Origin: JAJCYL01 sp040222875
GTDB lineage: Bacteria; Bacteroidota; Bacteroidia; Cytophagales; Cyclobacteriaceae
DNA: 64,000 bases
Direction: 5' to 3'
NCBI GenBank assembly: GCA_040222875.1
Contig: JAVKCG010000008.1
Span: 186,001-250,000 of the forward strand
The notes below the pieces were generated by a model. That model was not told where the DNA came from. It did no database searches and was given only the letters and a program-made list of their open reading frames with translations. The position numbers and the translations under genes are program-made. Shown in pieces: positions 35,903 to 43,625 of this stretch. How positions within the stretch are numbered: position 1 is the stretch's first letter; each line of letters opens with the position of its first letter.

Positions 35903-35910
35903 TACTTTTG
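35903..35910 (+). promoter_or_regulatory. Promoter -7-like element before tatD
   Basis: TACTTTTG matches the -7 consensus TAnnTTTG exactly and lies 13 bases before the tatD ATG. No TTG is found at the usual distance upstream, so only the -7 half is supported. It fits tatD starting a new transcript after the deacetylase operon. Confidence 0.33.
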
Positions 35911-35923
35911 ACTCTATTTTATT

Positions 35924-36706
35924 ATGCAATTTATAGACAGCCACGCCCACATTTATTCTCCAAAGTTTAAATCCGATATTGAGGATACCATTCAGCGTAG
36001 CATCGAAGCTGGCGTCACTAAAATCTACATGCCTAATATCGATCACACTTCAATCGATGATATGCTAGAGCTGGAAATGAAATTTCCTGAGGTATGCATT
36101 CCAATGATGGGTTTGCATCCTTGCTCTGTAAAAAAAGATTTTGAAAAAGAACTTTATATAGTTGAAGAGTGGCTTAACAAAAGAAAGTTTGTTGCTGTAG
36201 GGGAAATGGGCACTGATCTATATTGGGACAAAACATTTTGGGCAGAGCAAAAAGAGGCATTCCGAATACAAAGTGAGTGGGCAAAAGAATTTGACCTGCC
36301 AATTGTAATCCATTGCAGGGAAACAATTGATGAAACAATTGAACTGGTAGCAGGGCTAAAGTCAGATAATTACCGGGGGATTTTTCACTGTTTCACTGGA
36401 ACAATTGACCAGGCCAATCAGATAATTGAGTATGGGTTTTTACTCGGCATCGGTGGCGTTTCCACTTTTAAGAACGGGGGGCTAGATGAAGTGATCCCTG
36501 AAATTGATTTGGCACACATGGTGCTTGAAACCGATAGCCCATACCTCTCGCCTGTTCCTCACAGAGGCAAAAGAAATGAGCCATCATATATCCCAATAAT
36601 TGGTAAGCGGGTAGCTGATTTGAAAAAATGTGACTTGGCCGAAGTGGCAGAGTTAACAACTAAAAACACCCTCCAAATTTTTAACTCATTAACTAAAAAT
36701 GATTAG
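35924..36706 (+). CDS. TatD family metal-dependent hydrolase
   Basis: A 260-residue TIM-barrel metallohydrolase of the TatD DNase family. The metal ligands appear as FIDSHAHIYSPKF (H-x-H), GLHPCSV, FVAVGEMGTDLYWD (Glu), FDLPIVIHCRETIDE (His), GIFHCFTGTIDQAN (His) and VLETDSPYLSPVPHRGKRNE (Asp). Family members have 3'-5' exonuclease or DNase activity linked to repair or nucleic-acid turnover; the exact substrate here is not shown. The stop overlaps the asparaginase start by 8 bases. Confidence 0.92.
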   Translation: MQFIDSHAHIYSPKFKSDIEDTIQRSIEAGVTKIYMPNIDHTSIDDMLELEMKFPEVCIPMMGLHPCSVKKDFEKELYIVEEWLNKRKFVAVGEMGTDLYWDKTFWAEQKEAFRIQSEWAKEFDLPIVIHCRETIDETIELVAGLKSDNYRGIFHCFTGTIDQANQIIEYGFLLGIGGVSTFKNGGLDEVIPEIDLAHMVLETDSPYLSPVPHRGKRNEPSYIPIIGKRVADLKKCDLAEVAELTTKNTLQIFNSLTKND

Positions 36707-37763
36707 CTACGAAGTTGTTGATTTGGTTACGTCCAAAGCTTCGAATCCGAAAGCATCGTTGCTTGTTATCTATACTGGTGGCACATTTGGAATGGCCTAC
36801 AATGAATCTGGGTCATTGGCGCCTTTCAACTTCAACCATGTTATTGATAAAATTCCTGAGCTAAAAAGCCTTGATTTAAAAATTACGGTAATCTCTTTTA
36901 GCCAACCGGTTGATTCTTCTAATATTCATATCCATCATTGGAAAGCTATCGGCAATTTTATAAAGGAGAACTATGACCTATATGATGGGTTTGTTGTGTT
37001 GCATGGCACTGACACAATGGCCTATAGCGCTTCTGCCCTTAGCTTTATGCTGCAGGGTTTATCAAAGCCAATTATATTAACGGGGGCTCAAATACCGATT
37101 GGTTCGGCGAGGTCTGATGCCAGGGATAATTTTCTAACAGCGATCGAGATTGCATCTGCAAAAGAAAATGGCAAGTCAATCATCCCTGAAGTATGCATTT
37201 ATTTCAACCATCAATTGCTGAGGGGCAATAGGGCCCAGAAGGTTAGAAGCAGCCACTTCGCAGCGTTTGAATCGGAAAATTATCCGAACCTGGCAGTATC
37301 GGGAGTGTTCATTGAATACAATCGGCTTTCAATTTTAGAACCGTCAACGAAGCTCAACTATAATGATCATTTTGATGCTAACGTGGCGCTCTTCAAAATT
37401 TTTCCAAATATTCAGGAATATGTTTTAGAGAGCTTTTTCAATATGCCACAATTAAAGGGCGTGGTTATGGAATCTTATGGTTCAGGGAACACCCCTAATT
37501 ATCCATGGTTTTTGAACAATCTAAAGCAAGCGACTGATAGGGGTATAGTGATACTAAATGTTTCACAGTGCAATGGTGGCAAGGTGATCCATGGGCGATA
37601 TGAAACAAGCAAAAAATTGAATGACTCTGGAGTGCTGAGCGGGGGAGACATGACCACAGAGGCTGCCATTACCAAACTGATGTTCTTGTTAGGTCAGGAT
37701 AAAAACATAGATTGGGTTAGAGAAAAGATTGTAATACCATCTTGCGGCGAAATGTCTGGGTGA
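36699..37763 (+). CDS. Asparaginase, type I (AnsA-like)
   Basis: A 354-residue cytoplasmic L-asparaginase. The first threonine motif is LLVIYTGGTFGMAYNESGSL, the second is GFVVLHGTDTMAYSASALSF with the catalytic T-D pair, and GAQIPIGSARSDARDNFLTA lies beyond. The C-terminal half (SGNTPNYPWFLNNL, LNVSQCNGGKVIHGRYETSK) fits AnsA. It hydrolyses asparagine to aspartate and ammonia. No signal peptide is present, consistent with the cytosolic type I enzyme. Translation is coupled to tatD by an 8-base overlap. The downstream gap holds tRNA-Ser. Confidence 0.92.
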   Translation: MISYEVVDLVTSKASNPKASLLVIYTGGTFGMAYNESGSLAPFNFNHVIDKIPELKSLDLKITVISFSQPVDSSNIHIHHWKAIGNFIKENYDLYDGFVVLHGTDTMAYSASALSFMLQGLSKPIILTGAQIPIGSARSDARDNFLTAIEIASAKENGKSIIPEVCIYFNHQLLRGNRAQKVRSSHFAAFESENYPNLAVSGVFIEYNRLSILEPSTKLNYNDHFDANVALFKIFPNIQEYVLESFFNMPQLKGVVMESYGSGNTPNYPWFLNNLKQATDRGIVILNVSQCNGGKVIHGRYETSKKLNDSGVLSGGDMTTEAAITKLMFLLGQDKNIDWVREKIVIPSCGEMSG

Positions 37764-37837
37764 AAATGCCAAAATTTGGATAAAGGATATTTTATTAATT
37801 TATTTGTTTGCTTGTAGAAAATTGGGTTTTTGACCCT

Positions 37838-37925
37838 GGAGAGGTGACCGAGTGGTTGAAGGTGCTTGCCTGGAAAGTAAGTGTACCCCTCAAGGGTACC
37901 CCGGGTTCGAATCCCGGTCTCTCCG
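37838..37925 (+). tRNA. tRNA-Ser (anticodon GGA)
   Basis: An 88-nt cloverleaf. The acceptor arms GGAGAGG and TCTCTCC pair with one terminal G-T wobble and discriminator G. The anticodon stem CTTGC/GTAAG (one G-T wobble) encloses loop CTGGAAA with anticodon GGA at 37872-37874. A long variable arm, typical of serine, follows. The T-arm CCGGG-TTCGAAT-CCCGG is intact. CCA is not encoded. It reads UCC and UCU. Confidence 0.95.
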
Positions 37926-38031
37926 CTAAAAGGGGAAATGCCTTATCTTTATAAGCTTACTTGTTTATGAATCTTTAAATTGATTACTTAATAGCCAACA
38001 AACTAATTAGAAGAATAACAAAAGTTGAATT

Positions 38032-38847
38032 ATGAAAAAGCTAACTACTTTGATGTTGACCGGTTTTCTTGCATTCAGCTTCCTAACCATTAGTGCGCAG
38101 GATGCAGATACCACACAATCAGATACGACCAATGCCGTGGTTGAAGAGCCGGTACAGGTCACACCTGATCCAGAGCCAGAACCAGAACCACTACCAGCTC
38201 CAGCACCTGAAAGATCTTTCCACCAGGTGGTAAAAGAGCAGTTTATCGCAGGTGGATGGCAGTTCATGAGTATCGTTCTATTATGCTTAATCCTTGGTCT
38301 GGCAATTGCTATCGAGAGGATTATCACATTGAACCTCGCCACTACTAACACTAAGAAATTACTAGCCGGAGTTGAGGATGCGCTTTCTTCAGGTGGTGTA
38401 GATGCCGCTAAAGAATTGTGCAAGAATACGAAAGGCCCAGTTGCATCGATCTTTACTCAAGGATTAATGAGAATGTCAGAAGGAATCGAAATGGTTGAGA
38501 AGTCAATTATTTCTTATGGATCAGTAGAAATGGGTAAGCTAGAAAGAGGAATGGTTTGGATTTCTCTATTCATTAGTCTTGCACCAATGCTTGGTTTCAT
38601 GGGTACGGTAATTGGTATGATCGACGCTTTTGATGCAATTGCAGCAGCAGGTGACGTATCTCCATCACTTGTGGCCAACGGTATTAAAGTGGCCCTTCTT
38701 ACTACTGTAGGTGGTTTGATCGTGGCAGTTATACTTCAGCTTTTCTACAACTATCTGATATCAAAAATTGATTCTTTAGTTAATTCAATGGAAGATGCTT
38801 CCATATCACTAGTTGATATTCTAGTGAAGCACAATGTTTCTAAATAA
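38032..38847 (+). CDS. exbB: MotA/TolQ/ExbB proton channel family protein
   Basis: A 271-residue inner-membrane protein. A signal-like N-terminus (MKKLTTLMLTGFLAFSFLTI ending SAQ) and a Pro/Glu-rich linker (PDPEPEPEPLPAPAPE) precede three membrane helices: QFMSIVLLCLILGLAIAIER, SLAPMLGFMGTVIGMIDAFD and ALLTTVGGLIVAVILQLFYN. The GxxGTVxGM signature and conserved Thr of the proton channel are present. ExbB with ExbD converts proton motive force into movement of TonB, or of gliding or outer-membrane machines. It heads a four-gene operon with a small membrane protein and two ExbD genes. Confidence 0.93.
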   Translation: MKKLTTLMLTGFLAFSFLTISAQDADTTQSDTTNAVVEEPVQVTPDPEPEPEPLPAPAPERSFHQVVKEQFIAGGWQFMSIVLLCLILGLAIAIERIITLNLATTNTKKLLAGVEDALSSGGVDAAKELCKNTKGPVASIFTQGLMRMSEGIEMVEKSIISYGSVEMGKLERGMVWISLFISLAPMLGFMGTVIGMIDAFDAIAAAGDVSPSLVANGIKVALLTTVGGLIVAVILQLFYNYLISKIDSLVNSMEDASISLVDILVKHNVSK

Positions 38848-38872
38848 TTGTTCCAAATAAAACCGAAAGCTC

Positions 38873-39193
38873 ATGTTTGTAGATGTTTTGTTGTATTTGG
38901 GATATGGATTGATCATAGTATGTGCAGCAGCGGCAATTGTTTTGCCTTTGATAAATGCACTAGGTGATCCATCTGCATTAGTAAAATCCGGAATTGGTTT
39001 AGGAGCGTTAGTCGTTGTTTTCCTTATTTCATGGGCAATCGCTGGCGGAGAAGTTTTACCTTCCTACACCAACTACGGAGTAGATAGCGGGTTGTCAAAA
39101 TTTGTTGGAGGCAGCCTTACCATGATGTATTTACTTGCACTTATTGCAATCGTCGGAATCGTATATACTGAGATAACTAAAATCTTTAAATAA
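38873..39193 (+). CDS. Small three-helix membrane protein of the ExbB/ExbD operon
   Basis: A 106-residue hydrophobic protein with three predicted transmembrane helices: YGLIIVCAAAAIVLPLINAL, SGIGLGALVVVFLISWAIAG and LTMMYLLALIAIVGIVYTEI. I do not recognise a characterised family. Its stop overlaps the first exbD start by one base (TAATG), so it is translationally coupled. Its place between exbB and exbD suggests that it belongs to the same energised complex; that is inference from context. Confidence 0.8.
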   Translation: MFVDVLLYLGYGLIIVCAAAAIVLPLINALGDPSALVKSGIGLGALVVVFLISWAIAGGEVLPSYTNYGVDSGLSKFVGGSLTMMYLLALIAIVGIVYTEITKIFK

Positions 39194-39834
39194 TGGCGAA
39201 TAAAAAGAACAGACCAGCAACGGAGGTCAATTCAGGGTCAATGGCCGATATTGCCTTCCTGTTATTGATTTTCTTTTTGGTTACTACTACGATCGCCAAT
39301 GATAAGGGTATAGCCATGCTATTGCCACCAAAGCCAGATCCGAATGAGCCACCACCTGAAGTCACTAAGAACGACAGGAATATCTTTAAGATATTGGCTA
39401 ATTCACAAGATAGGTTATTGGTTGAGGATGAGCCTTTGCAAGATCCCACCGAGATCAAGGATATGGTGAAGGAGTTTGTGCTCAATTTCGGCAATCCTGA
39501 TATGGATGATGCGAATTTGTACAATAGCCTGCCCTCTACTCTTAAGAGTTTTGTAAACTCAAGGGGCAAGAGGCCTGATTCATCAGATGGCCCTGGTGAG
39601 GCGGTGGTCTCCTTTAAAGCAGACAGGGGCACAAGCTACGAACTCTATATTGTGGTTCTTGACCAAATTAACGGTGCCTATAATGAGATTTATGGAGAAA
39701 GAGTAGGCATCACTGCTTCAGAATTCCTTGCTCTGGATAGGAAAAACCCAGAGGAAGACCAGAAATACAAGGAAGCAAGGGAAGGAATTCCAAGGGCGAT
39801 TTCAATTGCAGAACCAACTAAAATAGGAGGATAA
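39193..39834 (+). CDS. exbD: ExbD/TolR family protein, first copy
   Basis: A 213-residue ExbD/TolR protein with a short cytoplasmic N-terminus, one transmembrane helix (MADIAFLLLIFFLVTTTIAN) bearing the proton-path Asp, and a large periplasmic domain longer than classical ExbD (about 140). The extra periplasmic sequence (KDMVKEFVLNFGNPDMDDAN; YELYIVVLDQINGAYNEIYG) resembles the long ExbD variants of Bacteroidota. It is coupled by one base to the upstream small membrane gene and is followed 1 base later by a second exbD. Confidence 0.92.
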   Translation: MANKKNRPATEVNSGSMADIAFLLLIFFLVTTTIANDKGIAMLLPPKPDPNEPPPEVTKNDRNIFKILANSQDRLLVEDEPLQDPTEIKDMVKEFVLNFGNPDMDDANLYNSLPSTLKSFVNSRGKRPDSSDGPGEAVVSFKADRGTSYELYIVVLDQINGAYNEIYGERVGITASEFLALDRKNPEEDQKYKEAREGIPRAISIAEPTKIGG

Positions 39835-39835
39835 C

Positions 39836-40300
39836 ATGCCAAAATTTGGGAAAAAATCTAATACCTCTCAAGATATACCCACGGCAGCATTGCCGGATAT
39901 CATTTTTATGTTGCTGTTCTTCTTCATGGTGACCACAGTGCTCAGTGAAGTTGAATTGATGGTAGAACAAAATCTACCCATGGCTGAGCAGCTACAAAAA
40001 ATTGAGAGAAAATCGTTAGTTAGCTATATCTATATAGGTGCACCTAAGAAGTCCGATCTTTTTGGTACCGAACCTAAAATTCAGGTGAATGATGTTTTTA
40101 TTGAACCGAATGACATTGTGAGGTTTGTTAACCAGGAAAAGGACAAATTAAATGAAGTTGAACGTGATCAAATAACAATGTCAATGAAGGTTGATATTGA
40201 TACCAAAATGGGAATTGTGACTGACGTTCAACAAGAACTTAAAGAAGCCAATGCAAGAAAGGTTCTTTACAGTTCGCGTCAGTTGGTTGATGCCATTTGA
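39836..40300 (+). CDS. exbD: ExbD/TolR family protein, second copy
   Basis: A 154-residue ExbD/TolR protein with its single membrane helix at AALPDIIFMLLFFFMVTTVL, where the Asp after L-P is the expected proton carrier. The periplasmic part ends with a TolR-like segment (VDIDTKMGIVTDVQQELKEA). It differs from the upstream copy in length and sequence, so the two are paralogues that probably form a hetero-oligomer on the ExbB channel. It ends the operon just before a strong terminator. Confidence 0.92.
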   Translation: MPKFGKKSNTSQDIPTAALPDIIFMLLFFFMVTTVLSEVELMVEQNLPMAEQLQKIERKSLVSYIYIGAPKKSDLFGTEPKIQVNDVFIEPNDIVRFVNQEKDKLNEVERDQITMSMKVDIDTKMGIVTDVQQELKEANARKVLYSSRQLVDAI

Positions 40301-40314
40301 TTGAAACTGCACAA

Positions 40315-40356
40315 AAGAAAAAGCCTGTTCAATTGTTGAACAGGCTTTTTTGCTTT
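40315..40356. terminator. Strong bidirectional-looking terminator after the exb operon
   Basis: A 14-bp perfect stem AAAAGCCTGTTCAA / TTGAACAGGCTTTT with a 3-nt loop (40319-40349) is followed by T-rich sequence on the plus strand and preceded by an A-run. It can therefore also stop transcripts from the minus-strand MATE gene, whose stop lies at 40370. It cleanly separates the convergent exb and MATE units. Confidence 0.88.
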
Positions 40357-40369
40357 TTAAGGTAGACTG

Positions 40370-41779
40370 CTAAACCTGCACAAGTTTCCATTTGCCTCGC
40401 TTAAACAGCACAATCCCTACAACTGCCACTATCGAATGTGCTATGGCAATTGCCCAAAAAACCCCTAAAGGCCCCAAGTCTAAAGTTATTGCCATCCAAT
40501 AAGCAAATGGGATTTGAAAAACCCAAAAGATAAACACATTCATAATAGTCGGCGTTTTGGTATCACCAGCTCCATTGAAGGCCTGTACCATCACCATACC
40601 GTATGCAAAGAATACATAGCCAAAACAGATTACCTGTAAGGCCAAAATCCCATGCCCCATTACTTCGGGCTCCTGGGTAAATATTCCAACGAATTGATTG
40701 GCGAATGCAAAAAAGACCATTCCAACAAAAGCCAGAAAAACAACATTGTAGTAGGCTGTTTTCCAAACAGATTTTTCGGCTCTATCTGGCTTTTTCGCCC
40801 CAAGGTTTTGACCAACCAGTGTAGCAGCAGCATTGGACATGCCCCATGATGGCAACAGGGTAAATACGATGATTCGAAAAGCAATTTGATAACCAGCTAA
40901 TGCTGCACTTCCAAACTCAGCGATAATCCTAACCAGAAATATCCAGCTTGCGGTTTCAATTAAAAACTGTAAAATGCCACCAATTGATACCTTGATCAAA
41001 TTTGTTATCACCGCTATGTCAACCTTCATGGCGTCAAATCCAAGCTTGATGACACCTTTTCCCGAGAACAAAGAGTATAGCTGATATATTACTCCTGTGC
41101 CTCTGCCGATAGTTGTGGCGATTGCCGCACCTTCAACCCCAAATGCCGGAATTGGCCCTAACCCGAAAATAAAGATAGGATCAAGCACCATGTTTAGAAT
41201 GTTGGCTAACCACAATGATCGCATGGCAATCGAAGCATCACCAGCACCCCGGAAAACTGCATTGATCAGAAAAATCAACATAACGGTGGCATTTCCAAAA
41301 AAGATGATCCGGGTGTAGCCGTATCCTTCGGCCACAAGTGATTCTTCACCACCCATTAACCTTAAAATATCTGGGGCAAAAATTCCACCTCCAATTCCTA
41401 TTATAACTGAAAGGCTTAAAGCCAGTACTATGGCTTGAAAAGCTACTACTGCCGCATCTTTAGGTTTTTTCTCGCCAATCCTTCTTGCTACTAACGCTGT
41501 GGTTGCCATACTGAGCCCAACAGCAATTGAATACACGATCATTAAGACTGATTCGGTAAGCCCTACTGTAGCTACAGCATTAACGCTGACCTTGCTAACA
41601 AAAAAAACATCAACTACTGCAAAAAGTGACTCCATGACCATCTCTAGGATCATGGGTACTGAAAGCATAAAAATGGCCTTATTGATACTGCCAGACGTAA
41701 AGTCCTGTTCGCCGCCTCTAACAGCGCTTCGAAAATTAGCAATAATAGACCTGTATGTATGGTAAAAACGATTTCTCAT
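40370..41779 (-). CDS. MATE family efflux transporter
   Basis: A 469-residue inner-membrane antiporter with about 12 helices in two halves. TSGSINKAIFMLSVPMILEM and FFVSKVSVNAVATVGLTESV are typical of the first half; LPSWGMSNAAATLVGQNLGA marks the start of the second. MATE proteins use sodium or proton gradients to export cationic compounds or metabolites. The ATG at 41777-41779 is chosen; the frame extends five codons up to a TTG. A promoter at 41910-41940 and a four-helix structured leader at 41809-41905 precede it. This implies control by an RNA-sensed ligand and makes the exported compound worth identifying. Confidence 0.9.
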   Translation of the reverse strand: MRNRFYHTYRSIIANFRSAVRGGEQDFTSGSINKAIFMLSVPMILEMVMESLFAVVDVFFVSKVSVNAVATVGLTESVLMIVYSIAVGLSMATTALVARRIGEKKPKDAAVVAFQAIVLALSLSVIIGIGGGIFAPDILRLMGGEESLVAEGYGYTRIIFFGNATVMLIFLINAVFRGAGDASIAMRSLWLANILNMVLDPIFIFGLGPIPAFGVEGAAIATTIGRGTGVIYQLYSLFSGKGVIKLGFDAMKVDIAVITNLIKVSIGGILQFLIETASWIFLVRIIAEFGSAALAGYQIAFRIIVFTLLPSWGMSNAAATLVGQNLGAKKPDRAEKSVWKTAYYNVVFLAFVGMVFFAFANQFVGIFTQEPEVMGHGILALQVICFGYVFFAYGMVMVQAFNGAGDTKTPTIMNVFIFWVFQIPFAYWMAITLDLGPLGVFWAIAIAHSIVAVVGIVLFKRGKWKLVQV

Positions 41780-41808
41780 TCTGTAAAAAGTCAAGAGTAA
41801 ATAAAACG

Positions 41809-41905
41809 ATTATGAATATGATCTGTTTGGCCTGAGGAAACCTTCTTAAATGAAGGTGGCCTTAAATACCAGATCAGCGAGAATGAGAGTAGAAAACTTC
41901 ATAAT
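41809..41905 (-). promoter_or_regulatory. Candidate structured 5' leader RNA (riboswitch-like) of the MATE exporter
   Basis: Read on the minus strand, four nested helices can form. P1 is ATTATGAA (41905-41898) with TTCATAAT (41816-41809). P2 is GATCTG (41875-41870) with CAGATC (41825-41820). P3 is GGCC (41861-41858) with GGCC (41832-41829). P4 is ACCTTC (41857-41852) with GAAGGT (41845-41840) around an ATTTAA loop. Asymmetric internal loops hold a 22-nt strand between P1 and P2 and a TTCCTCA bulge beside P3/P4. The first base of P1 lies near the predicted start of transcription, and the last 30 nt before the ATG are U-rich. I do not recognise a named riboswitch class. Confidence 0.6.
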
Positions 41906-41909
41906 GGCG

Positions 41910-41940
41910 CAAATGTAAACCAATGAATTTATTCAACAAA
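41910..41940 (-). promoter_or_regulatory. Promoter of the MATE exporter mRNA
   Basis: Minus-strand TTTG (41940-41937), a 19-base spacer and TACATTTG (41917-41910) match the Bacteroidota -33/-7 pattern exactly. Transcription would begin about 41903-41906, giving a leader of about 125 nt that contains the nested-helix element. The fit in sequence and spacing is among the best in the window. Confidence 0.65.
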
Positions 41941-41996
41941 TAAATTGAGTTTACTGTCGATTCACGAAAAACAGTGGATCATTTATGAAATGAGTG

Positions 41997-42914
41997 CTAT
42001 ATCTCAACCGTTCTCATGAACTCATGGCTCTTTTCGAGTCCTTCATAAACGGGTATCGGATAGTGTTCTTGCTCCACTATAGGTATATCCAGCCCTGAAT
42101 TTCCTGAGTTTTTGAGAATATTGGCAAAATCAATAGAACCAGCGCCAACATAGGTAGTTTCCATTGGGTCGGTCTTGCTCATATCTTTCACATGCCACAA
42201 TGGAAAACGGCCTGGATATTTATTGAAAAGTTCCAGTGCATCAAAACCACCGCGGGTGCTCCAATAAATGTCCAACTCAAATTGTAAAGTTGCCTTATCC
42301 GAATTCTCAAGCATCATTAAAAGTGGCACTTCTCCCTCCATCTCTTCAAATTCAAAGTCATGGTTATGATAACAAAGCTGGATGCCAGCAGCATTACATT
42401 TTTCACCAGCATTATTAAGCATTTCCAAAATCTTTTTATAGTCATCTAAAGAAGTCCGCTCAGAATCGGTGAGGTATGGGCAAACAAGATATTTCTGGCC
42501 TAAGATGTTCGCTTCTTCAATCACTTTATCGAATCCATTAATGAAAGTACCCGGCGTATCCGGAGCACCATTACCGGTTGGGACATGTGTGCTGATGACC
42601 TTTAAACCCAAGTCATCTAATTTCTGCTTGAACTCATTAACAGGCCAGCCCAAGTGGTGTTGACCTTCAAACATGTACATTTCAAGCTGCTGGAAACCAA
42701 TTTCCGAGACTTTCTGCAAGACTTCATCTTTTCCGTTTGGCAGCTCATTCCTCAGCGTATAGAGCTGGAGTCCAAAATTTGTTAAACCCTTTGCTGGTTT
42801 TTCAACAACTGGTTCTGTCATTGCTTGTTCTTTCTTAGGGCCTGAACACGAAATGGGAATGATGGACCCGGCGGCAAAAGCACTGCCTTGCTTTACAAAA
42901 TCTCTTCTATTCAT
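41997..42914 (-). CDS. Sugar phosphate isomerase/epimerase-like TIM-barrel protein with Tat-type export signal
   Basis: A 305-residue AP-endonuclease-2/xylose-isomerase-like TIM barrel. The N-terminus MNRRDFVKQGSAFAAGSIIP has a twin-arginine motif and is followed by ISCSG, a lipobox-like cysteine, so it is probably exported folded and may be lipidated. Barrel motifs include FGLQLYTLRNELPNGKDEV, LKVISTHVPTGNG, IQLCYHNHDFEFEEMEGEV, LQFELDIYWSTRGGFDALEL and FPLWHVKDMS, which carry the metal-binding Glu, His and Asp residues. Many Bacteroidota encode such exported proteins in sugar metabolism; the substrate is unknown. It precedes no obvious sugar operon; the next gene upstream is a HAD phosphatase 49 bases away. 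Confidence 0.85.
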   Translation of the reverse strand: MNRRDFVKQGSAFAAGSIIPISCSGPKKEQAMTEPVVEKPAKGLTNFGLQLYTLRNELPNGKDEVLQKVSEIGFQQLEMYMFEGQHHLGWPVNEFKQKLDDLGLKVISTHVPTGNGAPDTPGTFINGFDKVIEEANILGQKYLVCPYLTDSERTSLDDYKKILEMLNNAGEKCNAAGIQLCYHNHDFEFEEMEGEVPLLMMLENSDKATLQFELDIYWSTRGGFDALELFNKYPGRFPLWHVKDMSKTDPMETTYVGAGSIDFANILKNSGNSGLDIPIVEQEHYPIPVYEGLEKSHEFMRTVEI

Positions 42915-42963
42915 GGTGATTTATTTGAGGAACTATCGAATCAAATGAAAAAAAACTAAACGG

Positions 42964-43620
42964 TCAAGAAAGATGGCTAACCTTTTCAAAAGTCAACGGT
43001 GAAAAGTCGTCAGATACTAATTGCGTTGAAGCCAATTCGCCTGAAGAATGAGACGTAGTAAGGCCAATAACCTTGCAACCTGCATTTAGTCCGGCTTGCA
43101 CCCCGCTTAAAGAATCCTCAATAACGATGCAATCAGCGGGTTCGAAACCAAGCTGGCTTGCTGCCATCAAATAAACCTGGGGGTCTGGTTTGCCCTTCGT
43201 AACATGAGATTCGTTGATAACGACTTTAAAATAGCTGGAGATTCCTAATTCGGATGTAACAAATTCCACATTCTCTTCAATTGCTGATGTAGCTATTGCC
43301 ATCGGAATACTGTGCCTCTTGAGTTCATTAAGAAACTCAATTAGCCCTTTGACGGGTTTGATTTGAGGCCTGTATATCTCTCGGTATAATGCCTCTTTTT
43401 CCTGGCTCAATTTTTTGAGCTCTTCGTTGGTTAAATTAGGATCGTAAAGTCGTTTGAACGCATCAGAATTAGTGCGACCAAAAATGTCATTTTTGATTTT
43501 TTCTGGGGTTAACTCAAATCCTAATTTATCCGCAAATATTTTCCAGGCTTCGATATGAACGTGGTTGTTATCAACTAGCACTCCGTCCATATCAAAGATG
43601 ACAGCAAAATTGTTTTTCAT
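42964..43620 (-). CDS. HAD-superfamily hydrolase, beta-phosphoglucomutase-like
   Basis: A 218-residue HAD protein. Motif I is VIFDMDGVLVDNNHVHIEAW with the nucleophile and acid/base Asp pair, motif II is PMAIATSAIEENVEFV, motif III is KGKPDPQVYLMAA and motif IV is CIVIEDSLSGVQAGLNAGCK. The helical cap after motif I is of the beta-phosphoglucomutase type. It could be a sugar-phosphate mutase or phosphatase. It starts 5 bases after the stop of the lipase-like gene, indicating one transcript with it and probably with the downstream isomerase. Confidence 0.9.
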   Translation of the reverse strand: MKNNFAVIFDMDGVLVDNNHVHIEAWKIFADKLGFELTPEKIKNDIFGRTNSDAFKRLYDPNLTNEELKKLSQEKEALYREIYRPQIKPVKGLIEFLNELKRHSIPMAIATSAIEENVEFVTSELGISSYFKVVINESHVTKGKPDPQVYLMAASQLGFEPADCIVIEDSLSGVQAGLNAGCKVIGLTTSHSSGELASTQLVSDDFSPLTFEKVSHLS

Positions 43621-43625
43621 AGAGT

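Noticed and set aside
38007..38423. 138-residue minus-strand ORF rich in SGSGSGSG
   Set aside because: It is the reverse shadow of the Pro/Glu-rich linker and first helix of exbB, which has clear family motifs.
41809..41905. Possible thiamine-diphosphate riboswitch, because CTGAGGAAACC and a CTGATCTGG-like stretch recall its conserved boxes
   Set aside because: The two boxes lie on opposite strands and the helix order does not fit that class, so the element is reported only as an unclassified structured leader.
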